The notes under the pieces are model-generated. The model was not told the origin of the DNA. It did not search any database and worked only from the letters and a program-made list of their open reading frames with translations. 64,000 nucleotides of DNA from the NCBI GenBank assembly GCA_020636045.1, contig JACJYP010000004.1, forward strand, positions 372,001 through 436,000. The letters are read 5' to 3'. Shown piece after piece: positions 1 through 7,934 of the stretch (its first letter is position 1; every line of letters starts with the position of its first letter). Origin of the DNA: Lewinellaceae bacterium. Lineage in GTDB: Bacteria > Bacteroidota > Bacteroidia > Chitinophagales > Saprospiraceae. The position numbers and the translations under genes are program-made.

Positions 1-600
1 TTTGGGGACCCAGTAAGGAATGAGAAGGGGTGGGCGGTGAAACCATTAGGAATGTATGTAACAATCATAGGGGGTGGTACTCCTTCAAGAGACGTTAATG
101 AATATTTTATAGGTAATATTTGCTGGGCCACATCAAAGGATATAAAAAATAATTATTTAAATGATACTGAGGAGCACGTCTCAGAAGCTGCAATTCAAAA
201 TAGCTCGACAAAACTTGTACCTCCAGGTACTTTGTTATTAGTTGTTAAAAGTAAAATCTTGATGCATACTCTTCCAGTTGCTATTTCGAAGGTGCCAGTT
301 TGTTTCAGTCAGGACATTAAGGGAGTTATCCCTAATGATGGATTAAACATTGAATTCTTATCTGTTCAATTAAAGATGCGAAAGTATATTTTACTTGGTA
401 AAGCGCGTGGTGTGAATACAGAAGGATTAACTCTTGAACACTTAAGGTCATTTCCGGTGCACTTACCCCCCTTCTCCCTCCAAAACCGCTTCGCCGAAAT
501 CCTGACCAACATCGAACAACAAAAAGCCCTGGTCCGAAAGCAGCAGGCGGAGAGCGAGGCTTTGTTTGGGCGGTTGTTGCAGGAGGCGTTTGCCAACTGA
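1..600 (+). CDS. hsdS: Type I restriction enzyme specificity subunit HsdS, 3' part (5' end outside window)
   Basis: The reading frame is open from base 1 and begins FGDPVRNEKGW, the typical end of the first conserved helix of an HsdS subunit, so this is the C-terminal half: second target-recognition domain (about residues 15-150 of the visible part) followed by the conserved coiled-coil helix (NRFAEILTNIEQQKALV and onward) that spans the two methylase subunits. HsdS dictates which DNA site the HsdM/HsdR complex reads. The GTG at 37 is not a credible start because coding sequence continues upstream. Bases up to about 455 are AT-rich and the last 145 are GC-rich like the neighbours, which suggests an exchanged recognition domain. 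hsdM is expected upstream; hsdR follows at 2822. Confidence 0.9.
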   Translation, partial: FGDPVRNEKGWAVKPLGMYVTIIGGGTPSRDVNEYFIGNICWATSKDIKNNYLNDTEEHVSEAAIQNSSTKLVPPGTLLLVVKSKILMHTLPVAISKVPVCFSQDIKGVIPNDGLNIEFLSVQLKMRKYILLGKARGVNTEGLTLEHLRSFPVHLPPFSLQNRFAEILTNIEQQKALVRKQQAESEALFGRLLQEAFAN

Positions 601-639
601 TACGACAAATATTGTTTTCAATAATAATAAAACCGGCAT

Positions 640-1176
640 ATGCGGACATTTTCATTGTTGTTTGTGATTTTGGGGCTGGGGTCGTTTTCCCACCCGGCTT
701 CATTGCAATTGACGGATATCTGTTGCGGCACATGTACTGGCTCTGCTTATTGCACCGCCTGCAAAAACTGCAAATATTGCGCACACTGCAATAGCGGCGG
801 CTCTTGCGGGGTATGTAGCACAGGAAAGCCCAGGTCTTACACTACTCCCGGCCGGTCTGATAACCGTACTACAGGAAAAAACCGCGGCAATGGTGGCGTT
901 CCGTCCGCCGGGGTAGCACCAAAGTCGTCGCCCAAACCAAAGGCACGCAGCATCGATCTTCCGGCAACAGCCTTTGTTACTGCTTCTAAATTGAATGTAC
1001 GTAAAGGGCCGGGTACTGAATTCGAAATACTCGGCTATTTGGTGGCCGGCGATTCCGTTCTGGTGGTAGATACAGCGGGCGATTCCTGGGTCGTAATAGA
1101 ATACCTGGAATTGGACGATGGCGAATTTGAACGGCGGCGAGCTTATGTTTTTCGAAAATATCTTTCATTTTTGTAA
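640..1176 (+). CDS. Secreted Cys-rich protein with C-terminal SH3b domain
   Basis: 178 residues. An N-terminal hydrophobic stretch (MRTFSLLFVILGLGSF) looks like a signal peptide. Residues 28-60 carry ten or so cysteines in CxxC pairs (CCGTCTG, CTACKNCKYCAHC, CGVC), resembling a small metal-binding or disulfide-rich knot. A Ser/Pro/Gly-rich linker follows, then an SH3b domain from about residue 110 (ASKLNVRKGPGTEFEILGYLVAGDSV is its hallmark). SH3b domains usually bind peptidoglycan or peptides outside the cytoplasm. It starts 40 bases after hsdS and ends 17 bases before the ATPase gene, so it is probably co-transcribed with the restriction locus, an odd place for an exported protein. Function unknown. 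Confidence 0.75.
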   Translation: MRTFSLLFVILGLGSFSHPASLQLTDICCGTCTGSAYCTACKNCKYCAHCNSGGSCGVCSTGKPRSYTTPGRSDNRTTGKNRGNGGVPSAGVAPKSSPKPKARSIDLPATAFVTASKLNVRKGPGTEFEILGYLVAGDSVLVVDTAGDSWVVIEYLELDDGEFERRRAYVFRKYLSFL

Positions 1177-1193
1177 ATGAAAATCAACCAGAA

Positions 1194-2144
1194 ATGCTGA
1201 CATCCATACAGATACGAAATTTCCGCTTGTTCAATATTCTGAATATCGGGGGGCTTGGCCGGGTAAACCTGATCGCCGGCATGAACAACAGCGGGAAAAC
1301 GGCGCTGTTGGAGGCGTTGAGGATATGGGCGGCTGATGGGGATAATACGGTGATCAATGCTACTTTAAAGGAACGAGGAGAGTTTACGCCAAGTTGGATA
1401 GAATCTTACGAAAGCCTTTTCCACCCGAATGCAAAAAACAATGCGCTCGTAATCAACAACCTGCATATAAAAAGACATGTTGGAAGTAATAAGGAAATCG
1501 ATAATTATTTTGTTTTCCCTACGCTAAAAGTTGAAAACTCCCCCAAAAAAGTTTTGAACCCAAATGACTCACCTGACTTCCCTCGAGAAGGCTGTATTTT
1601 CATACCATTTGCTTTGCTACCTTTTCCGCTCGAACAACTCTGGAAAAAAATTTCGCTAACACCAGATGAGGATAAAGTAATCGAGGTGGTAAAGCAAGCC
1701 GAATCCAGAATTATGGATATTGACGTCCGCTTTGATGGCGTCCGCGTGCGGTTAACAGGCTATTCTACCCCGGTATCGATGGGCCGCCTCGGCGATGGCA
1801 TTATGCAAACTTTGAAAATTGCCATCGGCTTAGTCAGTGCCCGGAATACGGCGAAACGCTTACTTTTAATCGATGAGATCGAGTCCGGCCTGCATCACTC
1901 CGTACAAACATTGGTCTGGGAGAAAATATTCCACTATGCTGCCGAATGGGACGTTCAGGTATTCGCCACCACCCACAGCAGGGATGCAGTGCGCACCTTC
2001 GCCGAAGTGGCCGGGCGACCGGAAAACAAGGAGCAGGGCTGTTATTTCCGGTTGGAGCGCGATGACAATGGTCGAATAAAGGCCGTAGTCTACGACATGC
2101 AGCAACTGGCCACCTCTATGGAATATGATCTGGAAACCCGGTAA
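1194..2144 (+). CDS. AAA ATPase, OLD/PARIS-like (AAA_15/AAA_21 type)
   Basis: 316 residues. It begins with the IRNFR motif of SMC/ABC-type ATPases, then Walker A GMNNSGKTALL (about residues 29-39, K35). Walker B is LLLIDEIESGLHH with D227/E228 and the ExxxGLH form typical of overcoming-lysogeny-defect (OLD) and RecF-like ATPases; a switch His lies in FATTHS near residue 260. No nuclease domain is fused; the Toprim-like partner is the next gene, 11 bases downstream. Known two-gene systems of this kind (PARIS AriA/AriB, split OLD) are antiphage modules in which the ATPase senses a trigger and restrains the Toprim effector. That role here is inference; the protein is shorter than AriA. Confidence 0.85.
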   Translation: MLTSIQIRNFRLFNILNIGGLGRVNLIAGMNNSGKTALLEALRIWAADGDNTVINATLKERGEFTPSWIESYESLFHPNAKNNALVINNLHIKRHVGSNKEIDNYFVFPTLKVENSPKKVLNPNDSPDFPREGCIFIPFALLPFPLEQLWKKISLTPDEDKVIEVVKQAESRIMDIDVRFDGVRVRLTGYSTPVSMGRLGDGIMQTLKIAIGLVSARNTAKRLLLIDEIESGLHHSVQTLVWEKIFHYAAEWDVQVFATTHSRDAVRTFAEVAGRPENKEQGCYFRLERDDNGRIKAVVYDMQQLATSMEYDLETR

Positions 2145-2155
2145 TCCTTATACAA

Positions 2156-2806
2156 ATGCAACGACTCATCGTAGAAGGCAATGACGGCTGGGCCTTGACG
2201 CAACTATGCGAATCCAATGCGTTGCCGTGGCCCGAAGGATTTACAAAAAAAACGATCGGCAAATTTGTTGTCCCGGCCGGCGGGTACGACAAAATCTCCG
2301 GCCTTGTTTCGGCAGCGTTGTTAGAAGCCGGGCTTACCAATATCGGGATTGTCGTCGATGCCGATGACGCCGGCCCGGAAGCGCGCTGGCAAGCCATGCG
2401 AATAGTCCTGGAACCTTTCTTTTCAAATAATATGCTCGATGCCCTGGCGCCGGCGCCGGAAGGGATCGTATTGAAGGAACCCGGTCGGCCGGTAGTGGGC
2501 ATCTGGATCATGCCGGACAATGCCGGCAACGGCTATCTGGAACATTTCCTGGCCCATCTGGTAGATAGTGAGGAGCAGTTGTGGCAACATACCGATCAGA
2601 CAGTGAAGGATTTGGCCGGGCGCGATTTTTGCCGCTTCAAACCGGTACGGCAGCAAAAAGCAATGCTGCACACCTGGCTGGCATGGCAGGAAGAACCCGG
2701 TCGGCCATTTGGAACAGCTATGCAAGCAGGTTATTTAAATGCCAAAGTAGCCGCGGTACAGCCTTTTTTAAACTGGATGCAACAAACCTTCCGGCTTGGG
2801 TCCTGA
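2156..2806 (+). CDS. Toprim-like partner protein (DUF3226-like)
   Basis: 216 residues. The N-terminal strand ends in an acidic residue (LIVEGNDGW, E7) and a second strand carries DADD (D68, D70) in GIVVDADDAG; E plus DxD is the metal-binding signature of Toprim folds as in OLD nucleases, topoisomerases and the PARIS effector. The order and the tail GNGYLEHFLAHLV recall the DUF3226 family, though I assign that from memory. It lies 11 bases after the AAA ATPase and 15 bases before hsdR, so the pair is wedged into the restriction operon. Likely a nuclease or tRNA/DNA-cleaving effector controlled by the ATPase; this is inferred from context. Confidence 0.75.
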   Translation: MQRLIVEGNDGWALTQLCESNALPWPEGFTKKTIGKFVVPAGGYDKISGLVSAALLEAGLTNIGIVVDADDAGPEARWQAMRIVLEPFFSNNMLDALAPAPEGIVLKEPGRPVVGIWIMPDNAGNGYLEHFLAHLVDSEEQLWQHTDQTVKDLAGRDFCRFKPVRQQKAMLHTWLAWQEEPGRPFGTAMQAGYLNAKVAAVQPFLNWMQQTFRLGS

Positions 2807-2821
2807 CCCCGGCGGCAGAGG

Positions 2822-5800
2822 ATGATAAACATGCAGGACTCCAATTTCCATTTCCTCAGCGGCGCCTGGTCCGTCTTCGCAGAAACCGCCCGTGAGGCCG
2901 AGCAGAACGCCCTGCTCAGGCCCATGTACGCCGCTGTACTGTGCCGCAAGAGCGCCGAGCAATGGGTGCAGTGGCTCTATCAGAACGACCCCGATCTGAC
3001 ACTTCCCTACAACACCACCTTCAATGCCCTGCTGCACCAGTCGGCGTTCAAGAACCTGCTGGCGCCCGACCTGTTTCATGCGCTCGATCTGATCCGCCGC
3101 ACCGGCAACAATGCAGCCCATGCCAAGGCCCGGATTCAGCCTGGCGAAGCCTTGCTGGCCGTCCGGAAACTACACCGTTTTGCCTGCTGGACGGTACGGC
3201 TTTACAGCGAATCAGCGCCTGATATTCCCGATTTCAACTCCGATTTGGTGCCACAGGCCGACCCCGCACAGGCAGTTGCGGACAAAACCCGCGCCGAACT
3301 TCAGGCCCTGGAAGCCCGCTGGCAACAAGAAAGCCTGACCGTTCAGGCCGCTCTGGAAGAACAGGAAAAGCGCATCCGCGAACTGGTGGACCAACTGGCT
3401 CAGGCAAGGGTCAGGACCGAGGCCGAGCAAATGCGCGCCCGCAAAGCCCGCAATGCCGCCCAACTGCGCCCCTTACCACCCGATCCGGACGAAGCCACCA
3501 CCCGTACAGTGTACATCAACCAACTGCTCCGGGAAGCCGGCTGGGATCCTTTCGGTCTGAATGTAGAGGAGTATAAGCTGCCCACCGGCCAGCGCGCCGA
3601 CTATGTGCTATGGGGTGATGACGGCAAACCCCTGGCAGTGGTAGAAGCCAAACGCAGCCGCCGCGACGCCGACGAAGGCCGCCAGCAGGGCAAACTGTAT
3701 GCCGATGCCCTGGAACGGCTGCACGGCCAGCGGCCGGTCATTTTCTACACCAACGGCTTCGAGACCTTCCTCTGGGATGATACACACTACCCACCCCGCC
3801 GGGTGCAGGGCTACTACAACAAAGCAGAACTCCAGACCCTGCTGCACCGGCGCAGCAGCCGTCGCGACCTTCGCCGGGAAGCGCTCAACGAGCAGATCGC
3901 GGGCCGACCTTACCAGATCGAAGCCCAGCGCGCCATAGCCGAAGCCTTCCACCGCGGCGAGCGGGGCGCCCTGTTGGTGATGGCCACAGGCACCGGCAAA
4001 ACCCGCACCGCTGCTGCCCTGGTGGATATGCTCAGCAAAGCCGGCTGGGTCAAACGCGTGCTGTTCCTGGCCGACCGCAACGCCCTGCTTACACAGGCCA
4101 AAAACGCCTTCAACACCCAACTGCCTAACCTGCCGGCAGTGGACCTGACCAAAGAAAAGGAGACCGACGACAGCCGTGTTGTGTTCAGTACCTACCAGAC
4201 CCTCATCAACAAGATCGACGGCGAATTTGAAGGCGACCAGCGACACTTTGGGGTGGGATATTTCGATCTGGTCATTTTCGATGAGATCCACCGCTCGGTG
4301 TACAATAGGTACCAGACCATTTTCCACTACTTCGACGGCCTGCGAGTGGGCCTTACCGCTACACCCAGATCGGAAACAGACCGCGATACCTACCGGCTGT
4401 TTGGCCTGGAGCCGCAAAACCCCACCTTTGCTTACGAACTGGACCGCGCCGTGGATGACCGTCATCTGGTGCCGCCGCGTGCGATCGGTGTACCGTTCAG
4501 GTTTCAGCGCCAGGGTATCAAGTACAGCGAACTCAGCCCGGAAGAACAGCGCGAGTATGAAGAAAAACTGGCCGATCCCGTCACCGGCGCTTTCCCTAGT
4601 GAGATCGACGCACCGGCCCTGAATGCCTGGTTGTTCAATGAAGACACTGTGGACAAGGCGATCGGCTACCTCATGGAAAACGGCATCAAAGTGGAAGGGG
4701 GAGACAAACTCGGCAAGACCATTATTTTTGCCCGCAACCATGCCCATGCCAGGTTTATCACAGACCGCTTCGATAAGCAATACCCAAATCTTGCCGGCCA
4801 TTTTTGCCAGGTGGTCGACAACTACTCCTACGACGCACAAGCGCAGATCTGGGACTTTTCCGATACGGCCAAAATGCCGCAGATCGCCGTCTCGGTGGAT
4901 ATGCTGGACACCGGCATCGACGTACCGGAAGCGGTGAACCTCGTATTTTACAAGCCCGTGCGCTCCAGCAGCAAGTTCTGGCAAATGATCGGCCGCGGCA
5001 CCAGGTTGTGCCCGGATCTGTTTGGCTCCGGGCAGCACAAGACTCATTTCCTGATCTTCGATTTTTGCGAAAACTTCGAGTTTTTCGGGATGAACCCAAA
5101 GGGTATCGAAACCGGCAGGCAGAAATCGCTCAGTGCGCACCTGTTTGGGACCCGCCTTGCCCTTAGCCAACTGCTCGGCCGGCAATCCGATACCGATCAA
5201 CAGGCTTTTGGCGACCGGTTACTTCAGGACCTGATCGAACAGGTACAGGCTTTGGACGGCAGCAGTTTTGTGGTGCGGCAACACTGGCAATATGTGGAGA
5301 AATACAGGGACCCGAATCGCTGGAACGCCCTGACCGTTGAAGAACTGCGCGAGATCAATCAACACCTGGCCCCGCTGATGAGCGATGTGCACGGCGACGA
5401 GTCTGCCAAACGTTTCGACTTACTCCTGCTACAGGGCATGCAGCAAGCCTTGCTGGCAGGCGGACAGCTGCCGGACGGCCTGAGCGCTCAGGTGTCCGAT
5501 ATGGCCGCCAATCTCACCAAAAAGGCATCCATACCTGTAGTAGCGGATAAAATGGCTCTGCTACGCGCCGTACAAACAAAAGAATACTGGCAGGCGGCCG
5601 GCCCGCTCACCCTGGAAAACCTGCGGGAAGACATGCGCCCGCTCATTCGGTTTCTGGACAAGAAACCCAAGCCCGCCGTTTTCACCGACTTCGAAGATGC
5701 AATGGATGGCGATGTGATGGAGCACAATCTGTTCAGTTATCAGGTGAACGATCTGAATGCCTACCGGACGCGGGTGCAGCAGTTCCTGTACGAACACCGG

Positions 5801-6220
5801 CAACATCTGAGCATCCACAAGCTGACGCACAACATCCCTATCACCACCGGCGAACTGTCCGAACTGGAACGCATGCTACTGGAACAGTCAGACCTGGGCA
5901 GCCGCGAAGATTTTGAAAAAGCCTTTGGCACACAACCCCTGGGTGCTCTGGTGCGCTCCATGCTTGGCCTGGATGCCGAAGCCGCCCGTGCAGTGTTTGC
6001 GGAATTTCTGGCCACGCCAGGACTGAATACCCCTCAGATCCGGTTCGTTGATCTCATCATCCGTTCATTGACCATAAACGGTGTGGTCGACCCGGCGCAA
6101 TTGTTTGCGCCACCTTTTACCGATGTGCACACTGGCGGCCTGACAGTGTTTGATGACCGGTTGGCGGGCAAGGTAGTAGATTTGCTAGAGGGGGTGCGCA
6201 GGAATGCCGGGGTAGCGTAA
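2822..6220 (+). CDS. hsdR: Type I restriction enzyme, R subunit HsdR
   Basis: 1132 residues, normal for EcoEI-like HsdR. An N-terminal DUF4145-type helical domain (about 15-130) is followed by a coiled coil (150-225) and the HSDR_N nuclease: D in RADYVLW and ExK in VVEAKRS form the PD-(D/E)xK site. The SF2 motor has Walker A MATGTGKT (near residue 387), DEIH (near 487), LTATP, and motif VI in GRGTRLCPDLFG. It cleaves DNA after ATP-driven translocation once HsdS/HsdM detect an unmethylated site. ATG at 2822 (ATGATAAACATG) is used; the second ATG at 2831 is an alternative. No frameshift or lost motif is seen, so the subunit looks functional. Confidence 0.96.
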   Translation: MINMQDSNFHFLSGAWSVFAETAREAEQNALLRPMYAAVLCRKSAEQWVQWLYQNDPDLTLPYNTTFNALLHQSAFKNLLAPDLFHALDLIRRTGNNAAHAKARIQPGEALLAVRKLHRFACWTVRLYSESAPDIPDFNSDLVPQADPAQAVADKTRAELQALEARWQQESLTVQAALEEQEKRIRELVDQLAQARVRTEAEQMRARKARNAAQLRPLPPDPDEATTRTVYINQLLREAGWDPFGLNVEEYKLPTGQRADYVLWGDDGKPLAVVEAKRSRRDADEGRQQGKLYADALERLHGQRPVIFYTNGFETFLWDDTHYPPRRVQGYYNKAELQTLLHRRSSRRDLRREALNEQIAGRPYQIEAQRAIAEAFHRGERGALLVMATGTGKTRTAAALVDMLSKAGWVKRVLFLADRNALLTQAKNAFNTQLPNLPAVDLTKEKETDDSRVVFSTYQTLINKIDGEFEGDQRHFGVGYFDLVIFDEIHRSVYNRYQTIFHYFDGLRVGLTATPRSETDRDTYRLFGLEPQNPTFAYELDRAVDDRHLVPPRAIGVPFRFQRQGIKYSELSPEEQREYEEKLADPVTGAFPSEIDAPALNAWLFNEDTVDKAIGYLMENGIKVEGGDKLGKTIIFARNHAHARFITDRFDKQYPNLAGHFCQVVDNYSYDAQAQIWDFSDTAKMPQIAVSVDMLDTGIDVPEAVNLVFYKPVRSSSKFWQMIGRGTRLCPDLFGSGQHKTHFLIFDFCENFEFFGMNPKGIETGRQKSLSAHLFGTRLALSQLLGRQSDTDQQAFGDRLLQDLIEQVQALDGSSFVVRQHWQYVEKYRDPNRWNALTVEELREINQHLAPLMSDVHGDESAKRFDLLLLQGMQQALLAGGQLPDGLSAQVSDMAANLTKKASIPVVADKMALLRAVQTKEYWQAAGPLTLENLREDMRPLIRFLDKKPKPAVFTDFEDAMDGDVMEHNLFSYQVNDLNAYRTRVQQFLYEHRQHLSIHKLTHNIPITTGELSELERMLLEQSDLGSREDFEKAFGTQPLGALVRSMLGLDAEAARAVFAEFLATPGLNTPQIRFVDLIIRSLTINGVVDPAQLFAPPFTDVHTGGLTVFDDRLAGKVVDLLEGVRRNAGVA

Positions 6221-6496
6221 TTCGCGGACGGTATTCATGTAATGTTTTTAATTACAATCCGCATTTTGTATGCAAACGATCATTCCCGGAGGGAATGCCT
6301 GTTTATAGACAGGTGCCATCCCCATTTATTTACCCCATCGGGGTTTCCTTTGGCATTCATTTAAAAACAGGAAACCCCGATGGGGTTGCTGTACGAGACT
6401 GTTCCTTATCTGCTAAAAACAGGCATTCCCTCCGGGAATACGTGGGCGCTGTTCGGGTAACAGTAAGTTTGTTTTATATGATCTGTCGTGGTTTAA
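6221..6496. other. Gene-free stretch after hsdR filled by nested palindromes
   Basis: No coding sequence is recognised between the hsdR stop and the open frame at 6497. The stretch is mostly the REP-like repeat block described separately (6282-6439), which probably also ends the hsdR transcript. Confidence 0.6.
6282..6439. repeat. REP-like nested inverted repeats
   Basis: Two pairs of exact inverted repeats are nested. The outer 23-bp arms are 6282-6304 and 6417-6439; the inner 18-bp arms are 6332-6349 and 6369-6386. Each arm is itself a small hairpin (ATTCCC-gga-GGGAAT; CCCC-atc-GGGG), and the outer left arm runs into GTTTATAGACAGG. A GC-rich mini-palindrome followed by a TTTATAGA-like tail is the style of short dispersed repeats in Bacteroidota that resemble REP elements moved by Y1 (RAYT) transposases. 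No transposase gene is present here. Confidence 0.75.
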
Positions 6497-6922
6497 CGTG
6501 AGTTTTGGAGTACTCAAAAATTGTTGGCAATCTGTTTGAGGTGGCATGAAAGCAACCGTTGGTTAGAAATAAACAACCTTACTGATTGTATAGAAGAAGC
6601 AGGTATATCGTATGGTTGGCCTCTTTCACTTGCTTCTAAGGCCATGTTTCTGATGCGACCAGAAGAGGTCTTGCCTTTTGATAATAGGGTAAAAAAAGCG
6701 TTGAAAGTAAAAGGCTCAAGACCTGCCTATGCTTCATACTTGAAAAAGGCCATTGACTTTGGTCAGGAAAATCAAGCTGTTATTGATAAATGGTTAATGC
6801 AAATTAATAATATGTTGAATGTGCTTGAATATCCATACAGTGATTATAATATGCCATTTGACAAGATTCGCCGCATGCGTTTTTTGGATAAGTTATTATG
6901 GACCAAAGGTGGAGACAAATAA
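6497..6922 (+). CDS. Orphan protein, probably 5'-truncated, HhH-like segment
   Basis: The frame is open from 6497 just after the repeat block; the first start-like codon is TTG at 6521 (133 residues), but the protein-like sequence (EFWSTQKLLAICLRWHESNRW) already begins upstream of it, so the true start may have been lost when the repeats arrived. Composition is AT-rich compared with hsdR. The segment from about 6630 (WPLSLASKAMFLMRPEEVLPF then DNRVKKAL) resembles the helix-hairpin-helix core seen in uncharacterised proteins whose C-terminal half carries an xSK..HF..P..FP..DSRV motif. No catalytic site is evident. Family unknown; it could be a decaying remnant. Confidence 0.45.
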   Translation, partial: REFWSTQKLLAICLRWHESNRWLEINNLTDCIEEAGISYGWPLSLASKAMFLMRPEEVLPFDNRVKKALKVKGSRPAYASYLKKAIDFGQENQAVIDKWLMQINNMLNVLEYPYSDYNMPFDKIRRMRFLDKLLWTKGGDK

Positions 6923-6971
6923 ACTCTCCTTTGTGATTTAAGTTATCAGAATGCCCTTCTTTTTCAACTAA

Positions 6972-7670
6972 ATGATTATGATTGACTACATAAAAACCCT
7001 TATCTCTCGCCTTCAACAGTATAGCAAAGACCTAAATGACACCGCTATCTTTGCAGAAGTCCCTTGGACCTTTATTGATGATGATGGTGTTAAAGTGATT
7101 TATATCTTCCGGCGAAGCAAAGAGTTGCTGATTTCTAAGCAGGGGAACGTCACAACTGGATACTGGGAATATTTGCCTGTTATGCAGTCTCTCCTTATTG
7201 AGCATTCAGATCGCAAGCATATGTACAATCAAGGGTTTGTCGATAATGTGGTAATGGCATTACGAAAAGATGGAACGGAAGACCTTTTTCTGTTGGTCAA
7301 TCAGCATGAAATCCCAGATTTGAATCCTGTAGAATATTTGGAGCGTAAAATTCAATCGGGGGTTGAAAACGAAAGCATAAAAAAACAAGAATTACCAATA
7401 AATTATAAAATAGCACTGAAAAACCCCACTAGATATATTATCATCCAAACTACTGAAACAAAAACTGTATTTACGTCTGGAAATGTTGTACTTGACCATG
7501 ATACAGAAAATTTATTATCGGATGGCACCTATATTACAGATAAAGGATTCTTATTGACAATTGTTAATGGTAAAATCAGCGATGTCAAGGAAGAACACAA
7601 CTTTTTGATAACACTTTTTTTGATATTGATCGTTCTGGCAGTTGCTTTTTTTCTAATATGGATAATCTAG
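6972..7670 (+). CDS. Uncharacterised protein with C-terminal membrane anchor
   Basis: 232 residues, AT-rich like the preceding orphan. Residues 1-205 look soluble and mixed alpha/beta with no motif I recognise (WTFIDDDGVKVIYIFRRSKELLIS is the best-structured part). The end, LITLFLILIVLAVAFFLIWII, is a single hydrophobic helix, so this is a tail-anchored or C-terminally anchored protein with the bulk probably in the cytoplasm. It starts 49 bases after the previous gene in the same orientation. Its base composition and lack of recognisable relatives fit acquired accessory DNA. Confidence 0.6.
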   Translation: MIMIDYIKTLISRLQQYSKDLNDTAIFAEVPWTFIDDDGVKVIYIFRRSKELLISKQGNVTTGYWEYLPVMQSLLIEHSDRKHMYNQGFVDNVVMALRKDGTEDLFLLVNQHEIPDLNPVEYLERKIQSGVENESIKKQELPINYKIALKNPTRYIIIQTTETKTVFTSGNVVLDHDTENLLSDGTYITDKGFLLTIVNGKISDVKEEHNFLITLFLILIVLAVAFFLIWII

Positions 7671-7934
7671 TAGATAGATGCATTCTTATTCAAACGGTTG
7701 CATACCAACAAAGGCGCTCTACCTGAACCTGTTCGCTTCCGGCAACGGATCAAAAAGAACAATCTCGTAGGCTCGTGGAAAGAAGAAGAGATGGTAGACA
7801 AACTACTTCACCCATCACGTGTGGATCACCAAAAAGAGACAGCGCCAGTTTATATATTTCCGTTCAACGCCGGTTTTGTCCGTACCCTGCCCCACCTCCA
7901 CAAACCGCATACAAACTCGATACAGCAAACAACC

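Noticed and set aside
332..784. Minus-strand open frame over the hsdS end
   Set aside because: Antisense to hsdS and to the SH3b protein; no motif.
3608..5200. 530-codon open frame on the minus strand
   Set aside because: It lies fully antisense to hsdR, whose motifs are intact; its translation has no recognisable domain.
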